A stretch of 32,332 nucleotides of DNA from Ligilactobacillus aviarius. GTDB lineage: Bacteria; Bacillota; Bacilli; Lactobacillales; Lactobacillaceae. Position 1 is the stretch's first letter. The number at the start of each line of letters is the position of its first letter. The notes under the pieces are model-generated. The model ran no database searches. It was not told the origin of the DNA and saw nothing but the letters and a program-made list of their open reading frames with translations. The DNA is taken from contig NZ_LWUD01000011.1 of NCBI RefSeq assembly GCF_001654615.1, forward strand, positions 1 to 32,332. Reading direction: 5' to 3'. A program made the position numbers and the translations under genes. Positions 1 through 6,725 of this stretch are shown piece after piece.

Positions 1-173
1 AGTGTAAAAATGATAAAATTTAAAGTCAAACAATGCCTAATCATGACCAGAATCATGGTATCGAACCGCGTTTGTTCAAGATAAGACTAATCATTCAGCG
101 GGGTTTATGGTAAAATATCACTATTGTGAGCTCTTTTGTTTTAACAATTCATAAGAAACAATGGATGCCAAAA

Positions 174-182
174 TGATATAAT
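174..182 (+). promoter_or_regulatory. Extended -10 promoter candidate for glmM
   Basis: TGATATAAT is a perfect TGnTATAAT extended -10 motif ending about 38 bases before the glmM ATG. No good -35 lies 16-18 bases upstream, which is usual for extended -10 promoters. A second extended -10-like motif, TGGTAAAAT, lies at 108-116. The rest of 1-220 shows no supported gene. Confidence 0.55.
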
Positions 183-220
183 AGCTATATTAGTTACTAA
201 TATGAAATGAGGAAAATACG

Positions 221-1582
221 ATGAAATTGAAGTATTTCGGAACAGATGGCGTTCGGGGCATTGCGAATGAATCTTTGAGCCCTGAATTAGCATTTAAATT
301 GGGCCGTTGCGGCGGTTATGTGTTGACGCAACATGCTACAAATAAGGAACGGGCACCACGGGTTTTAGTGGCACGTGATACTCGGATTTCAGGCCAAATG
401 CTTGAACACGCATTGATTGCCGGATTACTTTCAGTTGGAATTGAAGTGTTCGACTTGGGCGTAATCACAACTCCAGGGGTAGCATACTTGGTTCGTTTGC
501 AAGATGCTGACGCCGGGGTCATGATTTCAGCTTCACACAATCCGGTTCAAGATAACGGAATCAAGTTCTTCGGGGGCGACGGCTACAAGTTGTCTGACGA
601 AAAGGAAGCCGAAATCGAAGCTTTGCTTGATAAGGACGAAGATACATTACCACGCCCATCAGCAGAAGGCTTAGGAACAATGAGCGACTTTAAGGAAGGC
701 GCTTTGAAGTATACTCAATTCCTTGAACAAACAATTCCGGATGATTTATCAGGAATGCACATCTGCGTCGACGGGGCAAACGGTTCAACAAGTACGTTGG
801 TTTCACGCTTATTCGCAGATTTAGGCGCTGATTTCACAACGATGGCAACGAACCCTGATGGCTTGAACATCAACAATGGTGTTGGTTCAACACACCCAGA
901 AGCCTTAGCTAAATTCGTTGTTGAACAAGGTGCTCAAGCCGGCGTTGCCTTTGACGGGGACGGCGACCGGTGCATCGCAGTTGATGAATTAGGAAACATT
1001 GTTGACGGTGACAAGATCATGTACATTTGCGGAAAGTACATGAATGAACGCGGCCGGTTGAAGAAGAGTACGATCGTAACGACGGTGATGAGTAACCTTG
1101 GAATGTACAAGGCAATGGAAAAGGCTGAAATGAATTCAGTTAAGACGCAAGTCGGCGACCGGTACGTTGTTGAAGAAATGTTGAAGGACGGCTACAACCT
1201 TGGTGGCGAACAATCCGGCCACGTCGTCTTCTTAGACTTCAATACAACGGGCGACGGCATGTTAACAGCTCTTCAATTATTAAATGTCATGAAGCAAACC
1301 GGCAAGAAATTGTCTGAATTAGCAGCCGAAGTTGAAAAATATCCGCAAGAACTTGTAAATGTTCGCGTAACGGATAAGAAGGCTGCATTGAATAATTCCG
1401 CAATCCAAAAGGTCATCAAGGAAGTTGAAGCAAAGATGGACGGCGAAGGCCGCGTCTTGGTTCGTCCTTCAGGGACCGAAGACTTATTGCGGGTAATGTG
1501 CGAAGCTAAAACCCCTGAATTGGTTCATGATTACGTCATGGAAATCGTGAACGTTGTTAAACAACAAATGGGGGTTGAATAA
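221..1582 (+). CDS. glmM: Phosphoglucosamine mutase GlmM
   Basis: Converts glucosamine-6-phosphate to glucosamine-1-phosphate in the cytoplasm, the step before GlmU on the way to UDP-GlcNAc for peptidoglycan. The 453 residues fit the family length. The N-terminus has FGTDGVRG. The phosphoserine loop ISASHNP places the catalytic Ser at 105. The metal-binding DGDGDR lies near residue 245, the sugar-binding GEQSGH near 327, and the phosphate-binding RPSGTE near 412. The ATG follows GAGGA at 209-213 with a 7-base gap. In Firmicutes this gene commonly follows cdaA-cdaR; that part would lie outside the window. It has its own promoter candidate and terminator, so it can be transcribed alone from here. 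No oddities seen. Confidence 0.97.
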   Translation: MKLKYFGTDGVRGIANESLSPELAFKLGRCGGYVLTQHATNKERAPRVLVARDTRISGQMLEHALIAGLLSVGIEVFDLGVITTPGVAYLVRLQDADAGVMISASHNPVQDNGIKFFGGDGYKLSDEKEAEIEALLDKDEDTLPRPSAEGLGTMSDFKEGALKYTQFLEQTIPDDLSGMHICVDGANGSTSTLVSRLFADLGADFTTMATNPDGLNINNGVGSTHPEALAKFVVEQGAQAGVAFDGDGDRCIAVDELGNIVDGDKIMYICGKYMNERGRLKKSTIVTTVMSNLGMYKAMEKAEMNSVKTQVGDRYVVEEMLKDGYNLGGEQSGHVVFLDFNTTGDGMLTALQLLNVMKQTGKKLSELAAEVEKYPQELVNVRVTDKKAALNNSAIQKVIKEVEAKMDGEGRVLVRPSGTEDLLRVMCEAKTPELVHDYVMEIVNVVKQQMGVE

Positions 1583-1595
1583 ACGAAATGAACGA

Positions 1596-1624
1596 AACAC
1601 TGGCTGTGGGAAACGGCTGGTGTT
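1596..1624 (+). terminator. Rho-independent terminator of glmM
   Basis: An 11-bp stem (AACACTGGCTG pairing with CGGCTGGTGTT, with a few G-T pairs) has a 7-base loop and is followed by a T-rich run. It lies 13 bases after the glmM stop. Confidence 0.85.
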
Positions 1625-1633
1625 TTTCTTCTC

Positions 1634-1662
1634 TTGTCACACTTTTTTAACTGCCTTAAAAT
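1634..1662 (+). promoter_or_regulatory. Promoter of the B3/4-domain gene
   Basis: TTGTCA at 1634-1639 and TAAAAT at 1657-1662 are separated by 17 bases. The predicted transcript starts only about 15 bases before the ATG, just at the ribosome binding site, so the leader would be very short. Confidence 0.6.
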
Positions 1663-1683
1663 TAAGGTGAGGAGGAAAAAGAA

Positions 1684-2400
1684 ATGAAAAAATTTATCTT
1701 AGATGAATCATTGTTTGAAAAGTTCCCGGAAGCCGAAATCAGATATTTTACGGTCGACGGAATCAACAATCACGTTGATGAAAAGGACGATCCGTACTTT
1801 GAAAAGCTGCTTGCGGATGCGAAGGAAGAATCCAAGAAGTACATTCAAGCCGAAACGTTCCGCAACAATCCGGTCGTTGCTAGTTGGCGCAAAGTTTATC
1901 AACAGTTCAAAAAGAAAAAAGGCGCCCGGTCATCAATTGAAGCAATGTTGAAACGGGTCAGTCAGGATCGCGACTTTAAGCCAATCATTCCATTAGTTGA
2001 TTTATATAACAGTATTTCATTGCGGTATGGCGTTCCGTGCGGTGGTGAAGACCTTGACCAAATGGATGGCGACATGCATTTAGGCGTAACTGCCGGCGGC
2101 GATGAATTTTGGCCGTTGGGAGCTGATGACAGCGAACCGACACTTCCGGGCGAAGTCTGCTACTATGATCAAGGCGGAGCAATCTGTCGCTGCTGGAACT
2201 GGCGCGAAGCGAAACGAACCATGCTGACGGAAGAGACAACGCATGCCGTTTTAGTAACCGAAGCCGCAACCAAAGAACAGGCAGCAAACATGGAAGCCGC
2301 AATGGAAGACTTACGGAAATTAGTGAGCGACTTCTTCAAGGTCGAACCAAGTGAGATCATCACGTTAAACCATGATAATCCAAGCGGCGAAATGAAATAG
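1684..2400 (+). CDS. B3/B4 tRNA-binding-domain protein
   Basis: A 238-residue soluble protein whose central part (about residues 65-215) resembles the stand-alone B3/B4 domain related to the editing domain of phenylalanyl-tRNA synthetase beta subunit (COG3382 type). Visible features are the conserved middle stretch VDLYNSISLRYGVPCGGEDLD, followed by GDMHLGVTAGGDEF and a PGEVCYYDQGGAICRCWNWREAKRT-like stretch. No synthetase catalytic domain is present. By homology it may act on mischarged tRNA or another aminoacyl substrate, but members of this group are mostly uncharacterised. The ATG follows a strong GGTGAGGAGG site. It stands alone between two terminators with its own promoter, so it is probably monocistronic. 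Confidence 0.85.
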   Translation: MKKFILDESLFEKFPEAEIRYFTVDGINNHVDEKDDPYFEKLLADAKEESKKYIQAETFRNNPVVASWRKVYQQFKKKKGARSSIEAMLKRVSQDRDFKPIIPLVDLYNSISLRYGVPCGGEDLDQMDGDMHLGVTAGGDEFWPLGADDSEPTLPGEVCYYDQGGAICRCWNWREAKRTMLTEETTHAVLVTEAATKEQAANMEAAMEDLRKLVSDFFKVEPSEIITLNHDNPSGEMK

Positions 2401-2412
2401 AAATTCAATCTG

Positions 2413-2438
2413 ACACCAATTGTGAAAGCAGTTGGTGT
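2413..2438 (+). terminator. Rho-independent terminator after the B3/4 gene
   Basis: A 10-bp stem, ACACCAATTG with CAGTTGGTGT, has a 6-base loop and is followed by six T residues, 12 bases after the stop codon. Confidence 0.88.
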
Positions 2439-2546
2439 TTTTTAATGCCAAAGTTTAAGAAAAGATTAATTTTTTAAAGCGAATCGTAATCGTAACTTAA
2501 ATATTGCTATTATTTTAAGAGATGTGAGTGAATCACGGAATGAATT

Positions 2547-2575
2547 TAATAAAAGGATTCTAGGAGTAAGCGATG
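2547..2575 (+). repeat. Leader repeat, copy 1 (before the 118-residue membrane gene)
   Basis: This 29-base stretch, including the ribosome binding site AGGAGTAAG and the ATG, matches 24 of 29 positions of the stretch at 2937-2965 before the next gene. The encoded N-terminal regions are also related, which points to a tandem duplication. Confidence 0.7.
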
Positions 2576-2929
2576 AAATTACTGATTTCAATTGTGCTTG
2601 TTGCGTTGATTGTGTATGCGGTATATATGGCAAGATATCTATCGCCGCGGGCAAAAAAGGTTTGTACTGTGATTGCAATCGTAATCGCAATTGTAACTGG
2701 GATGGTTTCCGGCGTTCTTCCAATTGTTGGAGTGGTAATTGGATTTAGATGTGATTTAACGGTGGCTTCAAAAGCAACTGAGTGGTTCCCAATGTTATGG
2801 ATGCTTGGAGGCGCTGCCGGAATGGCGATTGGAGTTGCATTGGGGATAATTTTAGCTTTGATTCTGGGAATTATAGTTATTGTTTGGGGAAACATATGTA
2901 AGTACCGGAATCATTCACAGGATAATTGA
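2573..2929 (+). CDS. Small membrane protein, paralogous to the N-terminus of the next gene
   Basis: A 118-residue hydrophobic protein of unknown function with about three membrane segments (roughly residues 2-20, 32-57 and 72-106). Residues about 49-85 align without gaps to residues about 39-75 of the following protein. Shared positions include LP-VG--IG, DL--AS and EWFP-LWM-GG--GM. It lacks the DUF805 domain found in that neighbour, so it may be a partial duplicate or a free-standing version of the shared module. The ATG follows AGGAGTAAG at 2562-2570. It is first in a four-gene run of membrane proteins between two terminators. I see no catalytic motif. Confidence 0.75.
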   Translation: MKLLISIVLVALIVYAVYMARYLSPRAKKVCTVIAIVIAIVTGMVSGVLPIVGVVIGFRCDLTVASKATEWFPMLWMLGGAAGMAIGVALGIILALILGIIVIVWGNICKYRNHSQDN

Positions 2930-2936
2930 TAAATCA

Positions 2937-2965
2937 TAATAAAAGAATTTGAGGAGTAAGAAATG
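2937..2965 (+). repeat. Leader repeat, copy 2 (before the DUF805 fusion gene)
   Basis: Second copy of the leader at 2547-2575, with 24 of 29 bases identical. It includes AATAAAAG, the ribosome binding site GAGGAGTAAG and the start codon. Confidence 0.7.
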
Positions 2966-3682
2966 GTATTTGGATTAGTTTTAGCATTAATTGTTGCAGT
3001 AATTTTTATGCTCTGCATGGCCCATTCTCATTCTTTGCATTTCGGGCTTGCGGGGAAAATCATTATGATCATTGCGCTCCCGTTTGTGGGGGCAATCATT
3101 GGTCTTTTAGGTGATTTGGCAGCCGCTTCCCAATCGGTTGAATGGTTTCCGGTGTTATGGATGTATGGCGGCTTCATTGGAATGATTGCCAGTCTCGTCG
3201 TGGTGATTATTACTGCTACGAAAGCAAGTCATGAAAACGGAGGTGAGCCCGTGGTCGTATTTAACCCGGACGGAACTGAAGGAAAGTTAAAGGTTACCTT
3301 TATTCAAGGGGGGAAATCTTTTTTCCGCAATGCATTTAACTTTAACGGCCGGGCTAACTTGCAAATGTTTGGCTGGGGCCTGTTATCATATGTGATTATT
3401 AATTTTATATGGTGCTTGATAGTGAAAGTAATCAGCGGATGTTTGCAAAATGGTTCGTGGCTGTTGATGGCACTTTCCGGGCTGGTTTTACTCGGACTAA
3501 TGATTCCGCTGTTAGCCCTGAATGTCCGCCGGCTTCGTGATACGGGAATGAAGAACGGACTGAACTACACGTTAAATATAATTGGGTTTATTTCGCCGAT
3601 GTTTCCGATTATCGGAATGATTTATAAAATCGTTTTGCTTGTTTTGCTGTGCATGCCGACAGGAAAGTTTCAGAAAGAATAG
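2963..3682 (+). CDS. DUF805-family membrane protein with extra N-terminal module
   Basis: A 239-residue membrane protein with two parts. Residues about 1-85 form a module with two or three membrane segments that repeats the preceding protein (EWFPVLWM and flanks). Residues about 115-235 form a DUF805 domain, recognisable from NFNGRANLQMFGW before its first membrane segment, LNVRRLRDTGMKNG between segments, and a PIIGMIYKIVLL-type last segment. DUF805 proteins are small membrane proteins of unknown biochemical function. A short polar linker around residues 88-112 joins the two parts. The ribosome binding site is GAGGAGTAAG. It lies 33 bases after the upstream gene and shares its leader sequence, suggesting one transcript. 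Confidence 0.82.
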   Translation: MVFGLVLALIVAVIFMLCMAHSHSLHFGLAGKIIMIIALPFVGAIIGLLGDLAAASQSVEWFPVLWMYGGFIGMIASLVVVIITATKASHENGGEPVVVFNPDGTEGKLKVTFIQGGKSFFRNAFNFNGRANLQMFGWGLLSYVIINFIWCLIVKVISGCLQNGSWLLMALSGLVLLGLMIPLLALNVRRLRDTGMKNGLNYTLNIIGFISPMFPIIGMIYKIVLLVLLCMPTGKFQKE

Positions 3683-3719
3683 CTGTGTATTTGGATAGTG
3701 ATGTAAAAGGTAAATTTAC

Positions 3720-4400
3720 ATGAGTAATAAAAAATATATAAGTCAAGTTTTGTCTTGCTTAGCATTAGGCATGTTAATACCTATATTAGTAATGTTATCA
3801 ATTAAAATTTATATAAAAAGAATTGATGTTTCTTTTTATTTCCTAGTTTTTTTATGGATAATTAGTTATATTTTGGAAATATTTTTTAATTCATTTTGTG
3901 AAAAATATAAGAAAGTAATTTGGCTTTGCTGTCAGATAGTATCGTATTTCTTGTTTTGGATAACTACAGGATTAATTTTAGGATTTTTCTCACAAGATGA
4001 TAATTTTATATATAAGATTGTGATGAGTGTATATGGCTTTGCTATTTTAGTCACAATTATATGTTTGCTTATAGGTTTATTTTCTAAAAATATAAAAATT
4101 GCTAAAAAAAGAAATTTCATTTTAGGAACATGCCTAAGCGTTATGATTATTATTTTTACAATAATTACAAAATCTGGTAGTTATCTTTTTAGTCTAGCAT
4201 TGATATTTATTGCTTTCTTATGTTGTGTTTATTCCGTTAAACAATTTAACGATTTAAAGATTGAAAAAAGTTTTAATTCTGGGATAGAAAAGTGGACAGA
4301 TATAATCAGTACTGCAACAGATATGAGTTTAACTTTTATAACATTTGTTTTTACAATATTGGCTATGCTTTTCCCGCCAAGTGATGATGACGATGATTAA
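3720..4400 (+). CDS. Multi-pass membrane protein of unknown function, AT-rich
   Basis: A 226-residue protein with about six hydrophobic segments (near residues 8-28, 36-55, 66-90, 98-120, 131-150, 152-172) and a possible further one at about 197-218. It ends in PPS followed by five Asp residues. I do not recognise the family. The gene is visibly AT-richer than the core genes and uses many ATA, TTA and AGA codons where neighbours use CGG and TTG. That suggests later acquisition, though membrane proteins are also biased to T-rich codons. The ATG follows AAAAGG at 3705-3710. It sits 37 bases after the DUF805 fusion gene and 20 bases before the next DUF805 gene, probably in the same operon. Confidence 0.75.
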   Translation: MSNKKYISQVLSCLALGMLIPILVMLSIKIYIKRIDVSFYFLVFLWIISYILEIFFNSFCEKYKKVIWLCCQIVSYFLFWITTGLILGFFSQDDNFIYKIVMSVYGFAILVTIICLLIGLFSKNIKIAKKRNFILGTCLSVMIIIFTIITKSGSYLFSLALIFIAFLCCVYSVKQFNDLKIEKSFNSGIEKWTDIISTATDMSLTFITFVFTILAMLFPPSDDDDD

Positions 4401-4420
4401 GAAAGGGAGGATTATTAAAA

Positions 4421-4810
4421 ATGCATAAAATTAATGAACAAGGATATGTAAGTTTTAAAGAAAGTATTTCTGATTTTTTTCATGGATTAATAGATTTCAA
4501 AGGAATTACCACTCGTAGAGGATATTTATTTCCAATGATTTATTTCTATGTAATCTTATTTACAGGATGTAACTTGATTTTGGTATTTACATTGATGAAT
4601 ATTAATGGATTAATGGTAACAATATTTGAAATAATAATTGCGACAAATGTTATTGTTGCCAATCTATTGATTATCCCTGTAACAGTTCGACGTTTTCGGG
4701 ACATTGGTTTTAATATCGTTATAACGATTTTGATGTTATTATTTGCAATTGGAATATGCCCACTTTTTGGAGTACTTTTACCAACTGATTGTTTCAAAAA
4801 GAAAGCTTAA
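4421..4810 (+). CDS. DUF805-family membrane protein
   Basis: A 129-residue membrane protein. The N-terminal soluble stretch (VSFKESISDFFHGLIDFKG) is followed by TTRRGYLFPMIY and the first membrane segment. A VTVRRFRDIGFN motif precedes the last segment, at about residues 88-99. This is the usual DUF805 layout, shortened at the C-terminus. Function is unknown. The ribosome binding site GGGAGG ends 8 bases before the ATG. It is the last gene of the membrane cluster and is followed by a strong terminator. Base composition is AT-rich like the gene before it. Confidence 0.82.
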   Translation: MHKINEQGYVSFKESISDFFHGLIDFKGITTRRGYLFPMIYFYVILFTGCNLILVFTLMNINGLMVTIFEIIIATNVIVANLLIIPVTVRRFRDIGFNIVITILMLLFAIGICPLFGVLLPTDCFKKKA

Positions 4811-4825
4811 AATTTATACATAGGC

Positions 4826-4858
4826 AAAGAAGACTTGTTTTTATGACAAGTCTTCTTT
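4826..4858 (+). terminator. Terminator of the membrane-protein cluster
   Basis: A 13-bp perfect stem (AAAGAAGACTTGT with ACAAGTCTTCTTT) has a 7-base loop and runs into T residues. It lies between converging genes and ends just before the stop of the ComK-like gene. On the minus strand the T-run is weak, so it serves mainly the plus strand. Confidence 0.88.
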
Positions 4859-4859
4859 T

Positions 4860-5540
4860 TTACTTAATTATCCGTTTAATATCCCACAAACTCATCCCGA
4901 AATTATCCTTCAAGATCTTGACGATTCGCGACGTTCCTAACGAACTTATGATGTTGGCGACTTCTTGATTAGTAAGTGTCGTTTCATAATGCGGCGGCAG
5001 TTTAACCGTGAACCGCTGCGGAAAGATGGCTTGAGCCACGCCGTAACACTGGTACGCGGTATTTTTATTGGTTTGAAAAACTTTGCGGTCGACCTCCAGC
5101 CGGATTTCAATGTCGTATTCCGGGACATCGACCGTGAAGCGGTACGGGCTTTCCTTGCGAATCGGATATTTGTTTAAGAAGACCCAGCAACCTGGATGGC
5201 GCGTCATTCCAGCTGCGGGGAAAATCAGGCATTCTTTGCCCATGATCGGCAGCTGCCGCGTTCCGGGGTGCGAAGTTTGATAAAGATGGTTGACGATCCC
5301 GTCGATCAGAACTGCCCCAAGATCACCGTGCGGCGCAAGCAGCTTTTTGATCAGTACTTTCGGAGTTTGCGGGGTCTTAATGATCGTGCCATCGTTGCGA
5401 AAAATCATGGTGCGCAGATTTTGTTCATGGATTTTACAAAACATGATGGTTATTGCTGGATCGAGGGTGGCATCATGATCGATCACGATCCGGGATGAAT
5501 GGCGAAGCTGGTTCGTATTAACGTGATATGTAATCAGCAT
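4860..5540 (-). CDS. ComK-family competence regulator (probable)
   Basis: A probable DNA-binding transcription activator of the ComK family, which in Bacillus subtilis switches on DNA-uptake genes. The strongest match is FPAAGMTRHPGCW (about residues 107-119), which follows the ComK pattern FPxxxxTRxxxxW. It is preceded by LPIM as in ComK (PIM) and followed by a region ending in FQTNKNTAYQCYGVA that resembles the NQVYRTAW part. At 226 residues it is longer than the 192 of B. subtilis ComK. Two ATGs are available. The outer one at 5546 is only 2 bases from AGGAG, and the inner one at 5540 is 8 bases away, so I chose the inner. A strong promoter precedes it. It is divergent from a sigma-like factor, which supports a competence role. 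Assignment rests on motif recognition only. Confidence 0.68.
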   Translation of the reverse strand: MLITYHVNTNQLRHSSRIVIDHDATLDPAITIMFCKIHEQNLRTMIFRNDGTIIKTPQTPKVLIKKLLAPHGDLGAVLIDGIVNHLYQTSHPGTRQLPIMGKECLIFPAAGMTRHPGCWVFLNKYPIRKESPYRFTVDVPEYDIEIRLEVDRKVFQTNKNTAYQCYGVAQAIFPQRFTVKLPPHYETTLTNQEVANIISSLGTSRIVKILKDNFGMSLWDIKRIIK

Positions 5541-5605
5541 GGGCATAACTCCTGACTGGATTATTAATTTTTATTAAAAATGATAATATTTTGTTATATT
5601 TATAA

Positions 5606-5635
5606 ATTTTACTTAACGGGTAGCACTCCTGTCAA
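5606..5635 (-). promoter_or_regulatory. Promoter of the ComK-like gene
   Basis: On the minus strand TTGACA (5635-5630) and TAAAAT (5611-5606) are separated by 18 bases. The predicted start is near 5599, giving a very AT-rich leader of about 58 bases. Confidence 0.72.
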
Positions 5636-5658
5636 CGCTTTCTTTAACCATTCTGAAT

Positions 5659-5682
5659 TTTAGAATTCGATTCAATTCTAAA
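5659..5682. promoter_or_regulatory. Perfect inverted repeat in the comK-like/sigma intergenic region
   Basis: TTTAGAATT and AATTCTAAA form a perfect 9-bp inverted repeat around a 6-base spacer. No T-run follows, so it is not an ordinary terminator. It lies between two divergent regulatory genes, about 24 bases upstream of the minus-strand -35, and may be an operator. Confidence 0.5.
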
Positions 5683-5778
5683 CCTTTGAAATTGATTGCT
5701 ATCTATTAAGAATTAACCGAATTTTTTATGCTTGAAGTATCAATTTGGCCAGGTTGAAATTCAAGCAAAGGAAACGTC

Positions 5779-5817
5779 ATGACCGGATTTGAATGTGGAA
5801 AATCAAGATGGATTTAA
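5779..5817 (+). other. Short ORF overlapping the sigma-factor start out of frame
   Basis: An ATG 6 bases after the good ribosome binding site AAAGGA (5767-5772) opens a 12-codon ORF. It ends at 5817, inside the sigma-factor coding region but in another frame. It is the only ATG here with well-placed Shine-Dalgarno pairing. It could be a regulatory leader ORF, or the true sigma start if a frameshift joins the two frames. Confidence 0.35.
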
Positions 5818-6313
5818 GGAATTATTAGCCGATGACACCGTGATTTATGCGGTGTTGAAGAAACTGCATATTACGAAAGCCCATAATGATTATGATGATT
5901 TGGTTTCGGAAGGGCGCCTGCTGTATTTAAAGGCGTATGCGACGAATCAGTATACCGGAAAACGCCGGTTTAACTATTTCTTCACCAAGATCTACTGGGG
6001 CTTGCTGGATTATTTACGCAAGCAGCAGCGCAATCATGAAGTTGAAGCCCCGATCATTTCAGCAACCAATGAAGATTGGGATATTGTGGATGAACGGGTC
6101 GATGTGCATGCCGGAATTGAAGATGCTGAATTGTTGGCAGCGATTCGGGCAATCTGTACTGCCAAGGAATGGCTGTACGTTGAACAACGGCTTCAAGGTA
6201 AAAAAGTGGCGGAAATCGCCGCGCAAATTGGGGTTCATCCGAATGCAATTTACCGCCGGAAAGCCCGGTTGCGAAAGAAAGTTGAATCTTTTTTTGAAAA
6301 AAATCAATTTTGA
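5789..6313 (+). CDS. Sigma-70-like factor of ComX/SigH type (probable)
   Basis: A 174-residue RNA polymerase sigma-like protein. A region 2-like part covers about residues 30-85 (YDDLVSEGRLLYLKAYA, then FNYFFTKIYWGLLDYLRKQQR). A region 4-like helix-turn-helix lies at about 130-165 (KVAEIAAQIGVHPNAIYRRKARLRKKV). Region 1 and the long region 3 are missing, as in small alternative sigma factors such as streptococcal ComX or SigH. The frame opens at 5783 and offers only TTG (5789) or GTG (5795) as starts, neither close to a ribosome binding site. The nearest one serves an out-of-frame ATG at 5779. The gene is divergent from the ComK-like regulator and upstream of DUF1659/DUF2922 genes. Its target promoters are unknown. 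Confidence 0.75.
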   Translation: MNVENQDGFKELLADDTVIYAVLKKLHITKAHNDYDDLVSEGRLLYLKAYATNQYTGKRRFNYFFTKIYWGLLDYLRKQQRNHEVEAPIISATNEDWDIVDERVDVHAGIEDAELLAAIRAICTAKEWLYVEQRLQGKKVAEIAAQIGVHPNAIYRRKARLRKKVESFFEKNQF

Positions 6314-6388
6314 GGGTGGGAAAAATCGCGGGTCAATTCGTTAATAAAGATGTAAGGGGCGCGCAACTTACACCACCACGATGAACTT

Positions 6389-6436
6389 GAAAATCAATCT
6401 TGATCCGATAACAGGTCGTGATCGAACTTGATTTTC
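6389..6436 (+). promoter_or_regulatory. Long imperfect hairpin before the DUF1659 gene
   Basis: GAAAATCAA (6389-6397) pairs with TTGATTTTC (6428-6436). After two mismatches a further 6 bp pair (TTGATC with GATCGA, one G-T), around a 14-base loop. No T-run follows. The hairpin ends 15 bases before the GGAGG of the next gene, so it may control readthrough, mRNA processing or translation. Confidence 0.5.
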
Positions 6437-6464
6437 AGCCATTTAGAAATTGGAGGAATTTAAA

Positions 6465-6689
6465 ATGACAGTTAAACCAGAATGGAAGAAAACCGGAATT
6501 TACCTGGAACATGATTTAGGCGAAGGCAAGACCCGCCGCCGGACATTTAACGGCGTGAATGCCAGCGCAACCGATGACAAGATCGCGGAATTTGCTGAAA
6601 TCATCGGCAAGTTGACGGGCGAAAATGTTGTTAACATCAAGGTTACCCGAACCGAAGAGCTTTCAGCTTCACCAGCAGTTAGTGAATAA
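6465..6689 (+). CDS. DUF1659-family small protein
   Basis: A 74-residue soluble protein that looks like DUF1659: a short beta-rich start (IYLEHDLGEGKTRRRTFNGVNASATDDKI), then a helix (AEFAEIIGKLTGENV) and a final strand with basic residues. Function is unknown in the family. A TTG at 6450 is in frame, but the ATG at 6465 has GGAGG at 6452-6456 about 8 bases upstream and is the better start. It forms a pair with the DUF2922 gene 36 bases downstream, a common pairing in Firmicutes. Together they follow the sigma-like gene after 151 non-coding bases that contain a strong hairpin. Confidence 0.78.
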   Translation: MTVKPEWKKTGIYLEHDLGEGKTRRRTFNGVNASATDDKIAEFAEIIGKLTGENVVNIKVTRTEELSASPAVSE

Positions 6690-6725
6690 TCGGTCAGCGA
6701 ATTAATTACGAAAGAGGGAATTTAA

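Noticed and set aside
1-220. Tail of an upstream gene such as cdaR in the first bases
   Set aside because: All frames meet stop codons quickly and no recognisable C-terminus is visible.
2524-2748. A 74-codon plus-strand ORF overlapping the 118-residue membrane gene in another frame
   Set aside because: It starts at GTG without a ribosome binding site and is Cys/Asn-rich low-complexity. The other frame has a ribosome binding site, membrane helices and a paralogue.
4965-5498. Plus-strand ORFs opposite the ComK-like gene
   Set aside because: They have no ribosome binding sites and unnatural composition. The minus strand has a promoter, a ribosome binding site and family motifs.
5547-5605. ComK box (AAAA-N5-TTTT pairs) for autoregulation in the ComK-like leader
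   Set aside because: AAAA and TTTT runs occur, but the spacings I find are 8-9 bases and not 5. In DNA this AT-rich such runs arise by chance.
5789-6313. Calling the sigma-like gene a pseudogene because of its start
   Set aside because: The frame is open throughout with both conserved regions. A TTG or GTG start is possible, and several other genes here use them.
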